Assembly: GCF_039529775.1 (NCBI RefSeq)
Contig: NZ_BAAANL010000001.1
Span: 310,001 to 374,000 of the forward strand
Length of the DNA: 64,000 bases
Origin: Myceligenerans crystallogenes
Lineage (GTDB): Bacteria; Actinomycetota; Actinomycetes; Actinomycetales; Cellulomonadaceae
Direction of reading: 5' to 3'
Position numbers and translations under genes: made by a program. Below, piece after piece: positions 41,231-51,300 of this stretch. Position 1 is the stretch's first letter. Each line of letters opens with the position of its first letter. Below the pieces are notes generated by a model. The model saw only the letters and a list, made by a program, of their open reading frames with translations. It had not been told where the DNA came from and ran no database searches.

Positions 41231-42847
41231 TCAGCCCTCCTCGTGGACGCGTGCGGACGACGACGCCGACAGCTCCAGGCCGAGCAGCGTCTCGACGGTG
41301 ACGGTCACGCTGACCTCGTCCCGGGAGACCGCGATCTCGTCGTCGGCCAGGTCCGCCGCCAGCGACGCGGGCAGCCGGCCGCGGACGTCGTCGCGCACCT
41401 GCCGGACGATGTCGGGGACGCCGTCGCCGTCGTCGTCGGACGGCTCCCAGCCGGCGACGCCGACCGTCCGCGCCCCCTCCTGCGCGGCCGCGCGCGCGGC
41501 GAGCAGGCCGGACGCCCAGCCGAGGCCCTGCACGCACAGCAGGATCGCCAGTAGTGCGATCAGGATGACGACGGGCAGCTCGGCGGTCGCCTGACCGGCC
41601 TCGCCACGGCGCCGCGGGCGGCGGGTGCCCGCATGGACCAGATCGTCGATCTCCGTCGTGTCGGCGGCATCGCCGGGGGCCGGGACCGCGGCGCCGTCCG
41701 GGCCGCTCTCGCGCAGGGCGGCCGCGCCCACCTCGGCGACCGCCTTGTGCACGGGCGTGGGCGTCTCCAGGAGGGTCGCGGTGTTCACGGCGCCGGCGAA
41801 CGCGGGCCCGCCGTCGGGCACCGTGAACGCGATCGGCCGTTCCACGATCCGCTCGGCGAGCTGGGGCGTCACCTCGTCCTTCGGTGTGCGGCGGTTGAGG
41901 ATGAGCTCCACGGAGTCCGGGTTCCGGATCGCCAGGCGCTCCCACTGGGCCAGGGAGCGGCGCGCCGAGCGCAGCGCGGGCAGGTCCGGGGTGCAGACCA
42001 GCAGCACGCGGTCGGCGAACTCCAGGGCCGTGGCGCGCGGCTCGTCCAGGTGCGAGCCGACGTCGAGCACCGCGAGGTCGGACTCGAACCGCAGCGCGCC
42101 GATCACCGACCGCACCGCGGCGGCGGACATCTCCTCGCCGCGCTCGCCGTCCGCCGGGGCGGGCAGCAGCCGGATGCCGCCCGGCACCTCGTAGGTGGTC
42201 TCGCGGATCATGCGCCCGGTCACGTCGCCGTCGACCCCGGCCAGGTCGACCACCGACCGGCGCGTCCGCACGCCGGTGTAGGCGGTCTGGTCCCCGGAGC
42301 CGAGGTCGAGGTCGACGAGCGTCGTCGCGCTCGAGCGCGCCGCGCGGGCCAGCAGGAGCGCGAGCACGGACGTGCCGACGCCGCCCTTCGCGCCCGCGAG
42401 GGCGACCACCCGGCCCGCGCGCCCGCCGGTGCGCTCCGCGGACACCGCCGCCTGCGCCACCGCCGACCACGACGCCACCGCCTCGAACCGGGTGAGCACC
42501 TCCTCCAGGCCGGCGTTGCGCGCGATCACCGAGCGGGCGCCGACGTCCATCGCGGCGGACATCGCCGCGGTCAGGCCGTTCGGGCCGCGGGCGTCCACGA
42601 CCATGACGATGCCGACGAGCGGCCGCGCCATCCCGACCGTGCGCACGAGCGCGTGCCCGCGCCCGCCGTCGGCGGCCTCGTCGACGACGACGAGGCCGAC
42701 GTCACCGAAACGGTCCAGCGCGGTCAGGACGCCGGCGGCGTCCGGCACGGCGGCGGCCAGCTCGAACCCGCCGGCCTCGGACAGGATGTGGCCGAGGTGG
42801 TCACGCACCTCGTGCGAGCTCGTGGCGAGCAGGACCCTGGTGACCAT
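41231..42847 (-). CDS. CpaE-like ATPase fused to a TadE-like pseudopilin
   Basis: 538 residues in one uninterrupted frame. Residues 1-130 resemble a receiver-like localisation domain without a complete phosphorylation site. Residues 145-380 are a MinD/ParA-type ATPase: deviant Walker A AGAKGGVGTS at 151-160 and LAVLDVGSHLD as Walker B region. After a 25-residue linker, residues 418-538 form a TadE domain: G418-Q-A-T-A-E423, a membrane helix and the AAAQEGARTV helix. No ATG, GTG or TTG lies in the linker just before the pilin part. CpaE and TadE are normally separate proteins. Confidence 0.82.
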   Translation of the reverse strand: MVTRVLLATSSHEVRDHLGHILSEAGGFELAAAVPDAAGVLTALDRFGDVGLVVVDEAADGGRGHALVRTVGMARPLVGIVMVVDARGPNGLTAAMSAAMDVGARSVIARNAGLEEVLTRFEAVASWSAVAQAAVSAERTGGRAGRVVALAGAKGGVGTSVLALLLARAARSSATTLVDLDLGSGDQTAYTGVRTRRSVVDLAGVDGDVTGRMIRETTYEVPGGIRLLPAPADGERGEEMSAAAVRSVIGALRFESDLAVLDVGSHLDEPRATALEFADRVLLVCTPDLPALRSARRSLAQWERLAIRNPDSVELILNRRTPKDEVTPQLAERIVERPIAFTVPDGGPAFAGAVNTATLLETPTPVHKAVAEVGAAALRESGPDGAAVPAPGDAADTTEIDDLVHAGTRRPRRRGEAGQATAELPVVILIALLAILLCVQGLGWASGLLAARAAAQEGARTVGVAGWEPSDDDGDGVPDIVRQVRDDVRGRLPASLAADLADDEIAVSRDEVSVTVTVETLLGLELSASSSARVHEEG

Positions 42848-42848
42848 G

Positions 42849-43568
42849 TCAGTTCCCCTGACCGGGCTCGGCCGCCGGCTCGCGGAGCTTGCCGTCGAAG
42901 ATCTGCTGGTCCGCCGGGAGCACCTTGTCGTCGCCCGCGCCGCGCAGGGACAGGCGCATCTTCACGGAGAACGACTCCACGTAGGCGAGCGTGAGGGCGT
43001 CGTCGGCGTGCAGCGCGAACGTGACCGGCAGGCCGGTGGAGGTCTCCAGCGTCTCGGAGTCCTCCACGTCCTGCGGGATGCCCACCTCCACCACCAGGGC
43101 GTTCGCGACCCACACGCGCGCGATCTGGTTGCCCTCCTTGTCCTCGGTGGTGGCGATGACGTCGACGCGGTCGCCGGGCATGATCTTGCCCGCCACCCCG
43201 GTCTCGGCGTCGACCAGCACCGCGACCTCGCGGAAGCCGGGCTGCACGATGGGCCGCTCGACGAGCATGCCCTCCTGCAGCAGCGCGCCGCGCTGGTACG
43301 CGGTCGCGGCGACCAGGTCCCGCACGTCGTCGAGGTCGCGGACGGCGGAGTCGGGGACCCAGCGCTCGGGGATCTCGACCTCCTCCAGCAGCGCGGGGCC
43401 GACGGGCTCCTGGGGCTCCACGGCGCGGGTCAGCCTCAGGACCGTGGTCATCGGGCCGACCTGCGAGCTCACCGTGCGCACGTAGTACAGGACGCCGCCG
43501 AACACGGCGGCCGCGAGAAAGGAGGTGACGACGAGGAGCACGACTCCACGTCGCTGGCGAGGGTTCAA
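42849..43568 (-). CDS. cpaB: Tad pilus assembly protein CpaB (SAF domain)
   Basis: 239 residues from a TTG at 43568 that overlaps the preceding stop (TTGA), with AGGAGCAGG upstream. One N-terminal membrane helix (about 10-32), then a SAF-like domain (AVEPQEPVGPALLEEVEIPERWVP) and the RcpC/CpaB core IMPGDRVDVIATT. Known CpaB proteins lie at the outside of the membrane and contribute to pilus stability. In a Gram-positive without a secretin it probably contacts the wall or pilin. Followed 1 nt later by the CpaE fusion. Confidence 0.85.
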   Translation of the reverse strand: MNPRQRRGVVLLVVTSFLAAAVFGGVLYYVRTVSSQVGPMTTVLRLTRAVEPQEPVGPALLEEVEIPERWVPDSAVRDLDDVRDLVAATAYQRGALLQEGMLVERPIVQPGFREVAVLVDAETGVAGKIMPGDRVDVIATTEDKEGNQIARVWVANALVVEVGIPQDVEDSETLETSTGLPVTFALHADDALTLAYVESFSVKMRLSLRGAGDDKVLPADQQIFDGKLREPAAEPGQGN

Positions 43569-44380
43569 CGGACCTGCTCCTGGGGGTCGGAGGCGGGGGA
43601 CGGGGTGGTGGCTGCCGCGGGCGCGGCGACGGTGTCCGGGCCGCCGACGCCGCAGAAGAGGCAGGCGGCCGGGGTGGCGCGGCCGCAGACCTCGCAGGAC
43701 GGCCAGCGGAGGAAGCCCGTGGCCACGCCCGTGATCGTCGCGGTCAGCGGGGTCAGCAGGACGGAGGCCTCGAACCAGCGGGGCGCGGGCCAGGAGGCGG
43801 GCCGCGCGGGCTGCGGGCCGAGATCGGCGTCGGCCGTCCGGGGCAGGAGACCCGGGATCGTCGCCTCGGGGACCACCGGGCGGGGCGAGCGCGCGACGGC
43901 GAGCAGTTCCCCCTCCGGGAGCCCGAGCCGCCCCTGGAACCGGCCCACCGTGCCGCGTCGCGTGTCGACGAGGAACGCCGAGTTCGGCAGGAGGCTGCCG
44001 GCGTGCTGCCGGAAGGTGGGCACGGGATCGCCCAGCGAGGCGACGGTCGACAGGATCGCGCGCGTGTGCACGTTCGCCAGCACGTCGTCGGCCACGGCCG
44101 AGGCCGACGACGCCGGGAGGGCGGGCGTGCTCAGGCCCGCCAGGACCAGCGCCCACGCGGTGAGGCGGGCGCCGGCGAGGTGCAGGTGCGCGAGCCGCTC
44201 GGACCCGAGGACGAGGCGCGCGGAACGGGCGACGAGCCGGGCCTCGTCGTCCCGCGTGACCAGGACGACGTCGTCGGCGGGAAGCCTGCGGACCGCCGCC
44301 ACGACGGAATCCAGCGTGCGGTCCGCGCGATGTACCCCGGAGTGCACGCCCGCGGGCGCACCGACAGCGACGACGAGCAC
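43565..44380 (-). CDS. Tad-locus membrane protein with zinc ribbon, unknown function
   Basis: 271 residues from the GTG at 44380 (GAGGGAGA upstream). The N-terminal 60 residues form an alpha/beta unit (VLVVAVGAPAGVHSG... VVLVTRDDEARLVA) resembling a small nucleotide-binding-like fold, but no P-loop is seen. One membrane helix lies near residue 220 (ASVLLTPLTATITGVATGFL), followed by a C-terminal double-CxxC ribbon: CEVCGRA then CLFCG. First gene of the Tad operon. I know of no assigned function. Confidence 0.6.
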   Translation of the reverse strand: MLVVAVGAPAGVHSGVHRADRTLDSVVAAVRRLPADDVVLVTRDDEARLVARSARLVLGSERLAHLHLAGARLTAWALVLAGLSTPALPASSASAVADDVLANVHTRAILSTVASLGDPVPTFRQHAGSLLPNSAFLVDTRRGTVGRFQGRLGLPEGELLAVARSPRPVVPEATIPGLLPRTADADLGPQPARPASWPAPRWFEASVLLTPLTATITGVATGFLRWPSCEVCGRATPAACLFCGVGGPDTVAAPAAATTPSPASDPQEQVR

Positions 44381-44746
44381 GGTTCTCCCTCGGACTCTTC
44401 CTTGACTGATCTCAGGGACTGACGAAACCTGGGCGCGCGTTGCCGCGCTCCGGCCGCTCCTGGACGGATGCTGGCCCGGCCGGTCCGGTACGTCAAGCAT
44501 GTCCGGTGCGAATCGGTCATCGAACGCGCGGCACCGGGGGCGGTCCGGCCGGGGTCGTGGCACGAGGATCGGCGTGAGAACGGCGGATCGCGGTGCGTGG
44601 CGGGGCGTCCGGCGGCCGCACGGGCGAGGCGGCGGTGCCGAACCGGTCATGAACCGCACGGGAAAGCTGACCGATCGGTCAGTGGCAAAGAGGGTTTCAA
44701 GGGCGGGCTCGGATGCTCGCCCGGTGGCCGGGTAGGGTTCGCGACC
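44381..44746. other. Divergent intergenic region (Tad operon / DUF192)
   Basis: No gene found. It separates the start of the Tad operon from the DUF192 gene and must carry the Tad promoter. The only clear signal is a 16-bp palindrome at 44667-44682. A TAGGGT 8 nt before the DUF192 ATG is a possible -10. Confidence 0.5.
44667..44682. promoter_or_regulatory. Perfect 16-bp palindrome, TetR-type operator
   Basis: CTGACCGATCGGTCAG is fully self-complementary and resembles GACCG-based operators of TetR-family repressors. No TetR gene occurs in the window, so the cognate regulator would lie elsewhere. Confidence 0.5.
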
Positions 44747-45094
44747 ATGAGGCGCAGCACGCTCGTGGTGGACCGCCGTCCGGTGGCCGAGGCCGAGGTG
44801 GCGGACACCGTGCTGACGCGCGCCCGCGGGCTGCTCTTCCGGCGCGACCTGCCCGAGGCGATGGTGCTGCGGCCGTGCTCGTCGGTGCACGGGGCGTGGA
44901 TGGCGGTCCCGCTGGACGTCGCGCTGCTCGGCGCCGACGGCGAGGTGCTGCACACCCAGGTGCTGCGGCCGTGGGCGTTCTCGGCGGCGCGGCGCGGGGT
45001 GAAGGCGGTGCTCGAGGCGCCGGCGGGTAGTTTCCGGCGGTGGGGTCTGGTGGCGGGGAGCCGTGTCGAGTTGGACGACCGACCTAGCTATTGA
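44747..45094 (+). CDS. DUF192 domain protein
   Basis: 115 residues from the ATG at 44747. DUF192 motifs: TVLTRARGLLFRRDLPEAMVL, CSSVHGAWMAVPLDVALLGADGEV and the final AGSFRRWGLVAGSRVEL. Shorter than secreted DUF192 proteins; no signal peptide, so probably cytoplasmic. Function of the family is not established. It lies back to back with the Tad operon and may share its control region. Confidence 0.8.
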   Translation: MRRSTLVVDRRPVAEAEVADTVLTRARGLLFRRDLPEAMVLRPCSSVHGAWMAVPLDVALLGADGEVLHTQVLRPWAFSAARRGVKAVLEAPAGSFRRWGLVAGSRVELDDRPSY

Positions 45095-45204
45095 CTCCGG
45101 CTGAAATCGCTGGGATCCCGCCGTTTCCGCGAATTCCGGGAAGCGGGTGAATCTGTGGAGATCTTGCGTACGGGGCCTTCTCCCCATCCCATTTTCCTGT
45201 TCGG

Positions 45205-45227
45205 GTGTCAGAGGTCCCTTGTAGTGT
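45205..45227 (+). promoter_or_regulatory. Upstream box shared by the two giant genes (copy 1)
   Basis: GTGTCAG-n-GG-n2-C-n-CTTGTA at 45205-45223, followed by TAGTGT as a possible -10. A closely matching block stands before the second giant gene at 51531. It is 142 nt before the start codon here. Confidence 0.4.
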
Positions 45228-45346
45228 GATCTCCGTTGCCGCGGCCCGGACCAACCCGGATGATCTGGACAAGCGGTGGCGGGTCGCACGGTGCATGCGG
45301 GCCCGCGCGGAACTGGCCCACATCACTGCTGCCGAGGAGGAGCTTC

Positions 45347-48300
45347 GTGTCCCTGGCGTCACGACTCATGGGGAACAAGCGCGCGATCGCGTCGGGGAGC
45401 GTCGTCACGCTCTTCGCCGGCGGGCTCGTCGGGCTCGCGCTCTGGTACGACGGCGAGGCCACGGCCGACGTCGCCCTCCACGACTCCGGGATCTGGGTCA
45501 CGAACGAGAGCAGCGCCGAGCTGGGCCGGTTCAACTTCGAGGCCGGGACCCTCGACGGCATCATGCCGACCAACGCCACGGACTTCGACGTCTCGCAGGA
45601 CGGCGGCCGGGTGCTGCTGGAGAACACGGCCGGCAGCGAGGCCAGCCCGATCGATCCGGCGCACCTGAAGACCGCGGGCGGCCTGGCGCTGCCGGCCGGG
45701 GCGCAGGTCGCGTCCGGCGAGGCGGCCACGGCCGTCTACGACCACGACACCGGGAAGCTCTGGGTGCTGCCCTTCGACGGCGCGCGCTCCTTCGACGAGA
45801 AGAAGAAGCCGACGGCGGAGCTCGGCAAGGACCAGCGCGGCGTCATGACGGTCGGCACCGACGGGACCGTATGGGTCGCGTCGCCCGCCACGGGGGAGCT
45901 CCACAAGATCCCGACGTCCGAGAACGGTACGGCCGGCGGGCGGACGTCGGAGCGGCTGGGCTTCCAGGAGGACGCGGACCTCCAGGTGACGGCGGTGGGC
46001 GACCAGCCCGTCGTGCTCGACCGCACCGGGGAGACCCTCCTGCTGCCCGGCGGCGAGCGGGTGGAGCTCGACGGGCTCGCCGAGGCGCAGCTGCAGATTC
46101 CCTCGGAGGCCTCGGCCGACGTCGTGCTCGCGACCCGGGAGTCGCTCGTCAAGCAGCCGCTCGGCGGGGGCGAATCGCTGACCCAGCGCGCGTCCGGCGA
46201 TCCCGCGCCCCCGGCGCAGCTCGGCGGGTGCGTGTACGGCGCGTGGTCCGGCACCGGCGAGGTCATGCGCGACTGCCCGGGCAGTGACTCGGACGACAGC
46301 CAGACGCTGGAAGGGCTCTCGGAGAGCGCCGAGCTGCGGTACCGCACCAACCGGGACCGGATCATCCTCAACGACGTGTTCGGCGGGACGTTGTGGATCC
46401 CCACCGAGGACTTCCTGAAGGTCGACGACTGGGACCTGAAGTGGAAGGACGAGGACAAGGGCGAGGAGAGCGAGTCCGAGGAGACCGTCTACGAGCAGGT
46501 GGACCACACCGTCGCGGACCGGGACCAGCCGAACAACCCGCCGGAGCCCAAGGCGGACTCCTACGGGGTGCGGCCCGGCCGCACCATGGTGCTGGACGTG
46601 CTGAGCAACGACGTCGACAAGGACGGCGACGTCATGACGGTCAAGGTCGCGGAGCCGCCGGCGGCGTCGGCGATCCGCGTGGACCGGGTGCTCGACGGCA
46701 AGGCGCTGCAGGCCGACGTCCCGGCCGACGCGACCGATGAGGTCACGTTCACGTACGAGGTGAACGACGGGCGCGAGGACGGCACGGCCACCCAGCAGGT
46801 CACGCTGCGCGTGCGGCCGCTGACGGAGAACGAGCCCCCCGTCCCGGCCTCCGAGAACAGCGTGCCCGTGCTCAAGGTCGCCCAGGGCGGCACCGCGAGG
46901 ATGAAGCTGCTGCCGTACTTCAAGGACCCGGACGGCGACAACCTCGTCCTGTCGACGGCGACGACGTCGGACAGCAGCGACGAGGTGCGCTCGCGCCCCG
47001 ACGGCACCATCGAGTTCCTCGACGGCGGCGGGGCCACGGGCCGCAAGATCGTGGACGTCACCGTGTCGGACGGCATGGGCGGGCTCGTGAAGGGCACGCT
47101 CAACATCGACGTGGTCGCCGACGACGTGCCGCCGATCCCGGTCCAGGACCACGTCGTGACGCTGGTGGGCGAGCCGGTCACGGTGCGCCCGCTGCGGAAC
47201 GACTCCGACCCGAACGGCGAGGAGGTCCGGCTGTCCAACGTCGGGCCCGCTTCTCCCGCGCAGGTCCTGCCGAACTGGACGGCGGGCACCTACCGGTTCG
47301 TGAGCGACCAGGCCGGTTCGTACGACATGACCTACGAGGTCAGCGACGGTTCACAGGCGGTGACGGGGCTGGTGCGGGTCGACGTCGTCGAGCCCCCGGA
47401 CGACGGGGGCCGGCCGGTCGCGGTGTCCGACAAGGTGCTGCTGCCCAAGGGCGGCGAGGGCCTGGTGGACGTGCTGGCGAACGACACCGACCCCGCGGGC
47501 GGCGTGCTGGTGGCGCAGTCCATCGACGTGCCGGAGGACTCCGGCCTGACGGTGGCCGTCCTGGACCATCATGTCCTCAAGATCACCGAGAACCAGCGGC
47601 TCGAGGAGCCGGTGATCATCGGCTACACCGTGTCGAACGGCACCGAGACGGCCACGGGACAGGTGAACGTCCAGCCGATCCCGGCCTCCGACAGCCTGCG
47701 GCCCCCGGAGGCCGGCGCGGACGAGGTCGACGTGCACGTGGGCGACACCGTCACCATCCCGGTGCTGCGGAACGACTCGCACCCGGACGGCGTCCCGCTG
47801 GAGCTCAACAGGAAGCTGGTCGAGGAGCCGGAGCAGGAGCTGGGCGAGGCCTTCGTCTCTCAGGACGTGATCCGGTTCAAGGCGGGGTCCGAGGCGGGCG
47901 TCGCGCACGCCGTCTACGAGGTGACGGACCTGAACGACCAGCGCGACTCCGCGCAGGTCAAGATCAACGTCCGCGACGGGGAGAAGAACAACGCGCCGGC
48001 GTTGCCGGACGTCGAGGCGCGGGTGCTCTCGGGCGGCACGGTGCGGGTCGAGGTGCCGCTCGACGGCGTCGACCCCGACGGCGACCACGTCATGCTGTCC
48101 GACATCTCACGCGCCCCGACCCTGGGCCGGGCGCGGGTGACCGACGGGTTCATCGACTTCGAGGCCTCCGAGGACTCGGTCGGGACCGACACGTTCACGT
48201 ACAACGCGACCGACAGCCGGGGCGCGGTCGGCGAGGGCACGATCCGGGTGGGCGTCGCCCCGCTGCCGACGTCGAACCAGAAGCCCGTGGCCCAGGACGA

Positions 48301-51300
48301 CCGCACGCTGGTGCGGCCCGGCCGGACGGTGGGGATCGACGCGCTGGCGAACGACTCGGACCCGGACGGGGACGAGATCGGCCTGGTGGAGTCCCTGTTC
48401 GGCAGCGCCGAGGAACTGGACCCGCAGGTCGTCGAGGAGGAGGTCGTGGTGACCGCCCCCGGCGAGGAGGGCGAGCACCCCTTCTACTACGGCATCCAGG
48501 ACCGCTACAAGTCGCGCGCGCAGGGCACGATCACGGTGAGGGTGTCCCAGGACGCGCCGCTGGTGCCACCGGTGGCCAACGACGACGTGCTGGCCATCCC
48601 CGACGTCGTCGGGAAGGACTCCGTGGCGGTCGACGTGCTGGCCAACGACGGCGACCCGGACGGCGTGGCCGCGGAGCTCGAGGTGAGCCTGCCGCGCGAG
48701 ACGCCGGGGGTGAAGCTGTCCGGCGACGGGCGGATGACCGTCGCGGTGACGGACCGGCTGCAGGTCATCACGTACACCGTGACCGACATGGACGGGCAGG
48801 AGTCCAGCGCCTTCGTGCGGGTTCCCGCCGACTCGCTGACGCCGCACCTGTTGCCGGGCCTGGACCCGCTGAAGGCGATCAGCGGCGAGCCGCTCGAGAT
48901 CGACCTGACCGAGTACGTCGTGGTCGAGGCGGGGCTGGCGCCCCAGATCACCGAGGAGTCGACGGTGAGCGCCGTGGAGGGCAGCGCCCGGGCGACCGGT
49001 CCCACCGGGATCACCTACACCTCCGAGGACGACTACGTGGGCCCGGCGTCGGTGAGCTTCGAGGTCACCGACGGCGACGGCCCGAACGACCCGGACGGCC
49101 GCAAGGCGACGCTGACGCTGCCGATCAACGTGCAGGCCTCGACCAACCAGCAGCCGAAGATCATCGGCTCGCCGGCGCTGGACGTGCCCCAGGGCGAGGA
49201 GGGCGCCGTCGACCTGACCGCCTACGTGAAGGACCCGGAGAACGACGCGCTGACCTTCGCGATGAAGGGCAAGGCGGAGGGGATCGGCGCCGAGGTGCGG
49301 GGCGGCACCGTCACGGCGACCGCCGAGGCGGGGGTGGGCAAGGGTACGTCGCAGTCGCTCTCCTTCACCGTCAGCGACGGCCGGAGCGACCCGGTGCAGG
49401 GCGAGCTCACCGTGAACGTCGTCGCGTCGACCAGGCCGCTGGCGGCCACGGGCGAGGACCCGGTCGAGGGTGCCCACCAGGGCGTGGCCGAGAGCGTGGC
49501 CGTGCTGGACAACGACACCAACCCGTTCCCCGAGACGCCGCTGGAACTGACGGGGACGGCGGTCGTCGAGACCGGCGACGGCAAGGTGGCGTACGACGGC
49601 GATCGCGTGGTGGTGACGCCCGCCGAGAGCTTCCAGGGCGTGATGCGCGTGAAGTACACGGTCCAGGACGCCACGAAGGACCCGGACCGGAACGTGGACG
49701 GGCTGATCACCCTCAAGGTGCTCGGCAAGCCCGGCGCGCCCCGCGCCCCGCGGATCGGGGAGGTGCGCTCCGAGACGGTGGTGCTCAGCTGGGACGAGCC
49801 GAACAACAACGGAGCCCCGATCGCCGGGTACACGGTCACGTCCTCGAGGGGGGACGAGCAGCAGTGCGAGAGCACCACCTGCTCGTTCACCGGGCTGACG
49901 AACGACGTGACCTACACGTTCACGGTGCGGGCGGAGAACGAGGTGGGGCTGTCGGAGGCGTCCCCCGCGTCGCAGGAGGCGCGGCCGGACCAGAAGCCCG
50001 AGCAGCCGGCCCCGCCCGTCCTGAAGTTCGGCGACAAGAAGCTCACGGTCAGCTGGACCAACCGGGCCTACTCGGATCGTTCGGCGATCGACTGCGTGGA
50101 CCTGCGGATCTCCCCCGCGGCTGCCGACGGGTCGTTCCTGAAGGAGTGCCAGCAGGGCGAGTCGGTGGTGTGGGAGGGCCTGGAGAACGGGACGTCCTAC
50201 ACGGTGGAGGCGCGGGCGCGGAACGAGGCGCCGGACCCGTCGGAGTGGTCCGAGCAGTCCGCCCCGGAGGTGCCGGCGGGCAAGCCGGCGGCGCCCGCGG
50301 CGCCGACGGCGACGCGCCGCGACGGCGGTGCGCTGGGCGGCCGCGTCGACGTCTCGTGGGTGGAACCGGACGGGAACGGTGACGCCCCCCGGCGGTACCA
50401 CCTGGACGTGCTGGAGGACGGGACGAAGGTCCGGACCCACTCGGACATCACCGGTACGAGCTATCCGGTGGCCGGCCTCGATCCGGCCAGGACCTACACC
50501 TTCCAGGTCACCGCGGAGAACAAGGCGGGGCTGTCCCCGGTGAGCCCGGAGTCGAACCGGGTGCAGCCGTCGGGCACCCCGACCAGGCCCGGTACCCCGA
50601 CCGCCTCGGTCGGCAACAACATGAGCAACCAGGCACGCGTGAGCTGGGGATGGTCCGGCAAGTTCAACGGCACCGGAGCCTTCTTCCGGGTCGTCGCGAG
50701 CGACGGGACCCACCAGGACACGCCGGGAACCGAGACGTCTCTCGTGTTCGGCGGGCTGACGAACGGCAGCCAGTACACGTTCACGGTCCTGGCGTGCAAC
50801 ACGAACACGATCGACGGCACCGAGGCGTGCTCGCCGCCGTCCGAGCAGTCCAACGCGGTCGTTCCGTACGGGCCGCCGCCGGCGCCGACGATCACGGCCA
50901 CCGGCGGGAACCAGAGCGTCACGTTCACCTGGGACGCGCGAAGCACGAACGGGCGGGACACGACGGTCAGCGTGACGGGTGCGTTCAGCGACAACGCGAA
51001 GAGCGGCACCAGGACGGTCGCGGCCGGGTACAGCCAGACGAAAGAGGCGTGCGTGACGGTACGGGACAGCGAGGGCCAGGTGACCGGACCGGTGTGCGAC
51101 TCGGCGGCGGCCAACCCGAGGCCGACGCCGACGGCCTCCGTCTCGGGCGGCAGCTACTACGGCGGGTGCGTCGAGACCTGCCGCTGGTGGGAGATCTCGT
51201 GGAACAACGCAGGTTCGGGCACCCATCAGATCGCCTGCTGGGCCGGCGACACCCCGGAGGTCTCCGGCTGGCACGACATCCACACGCATTCCAAGCGGTG

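Noticed and set aside
46560..49700. Repeated motifs considered as a CRISPR or DNA repeat array
   Set aside because: They are protein-level Ig-like repeats inside an intact reading frame, about 95 codons apart, not short DNA repeats.
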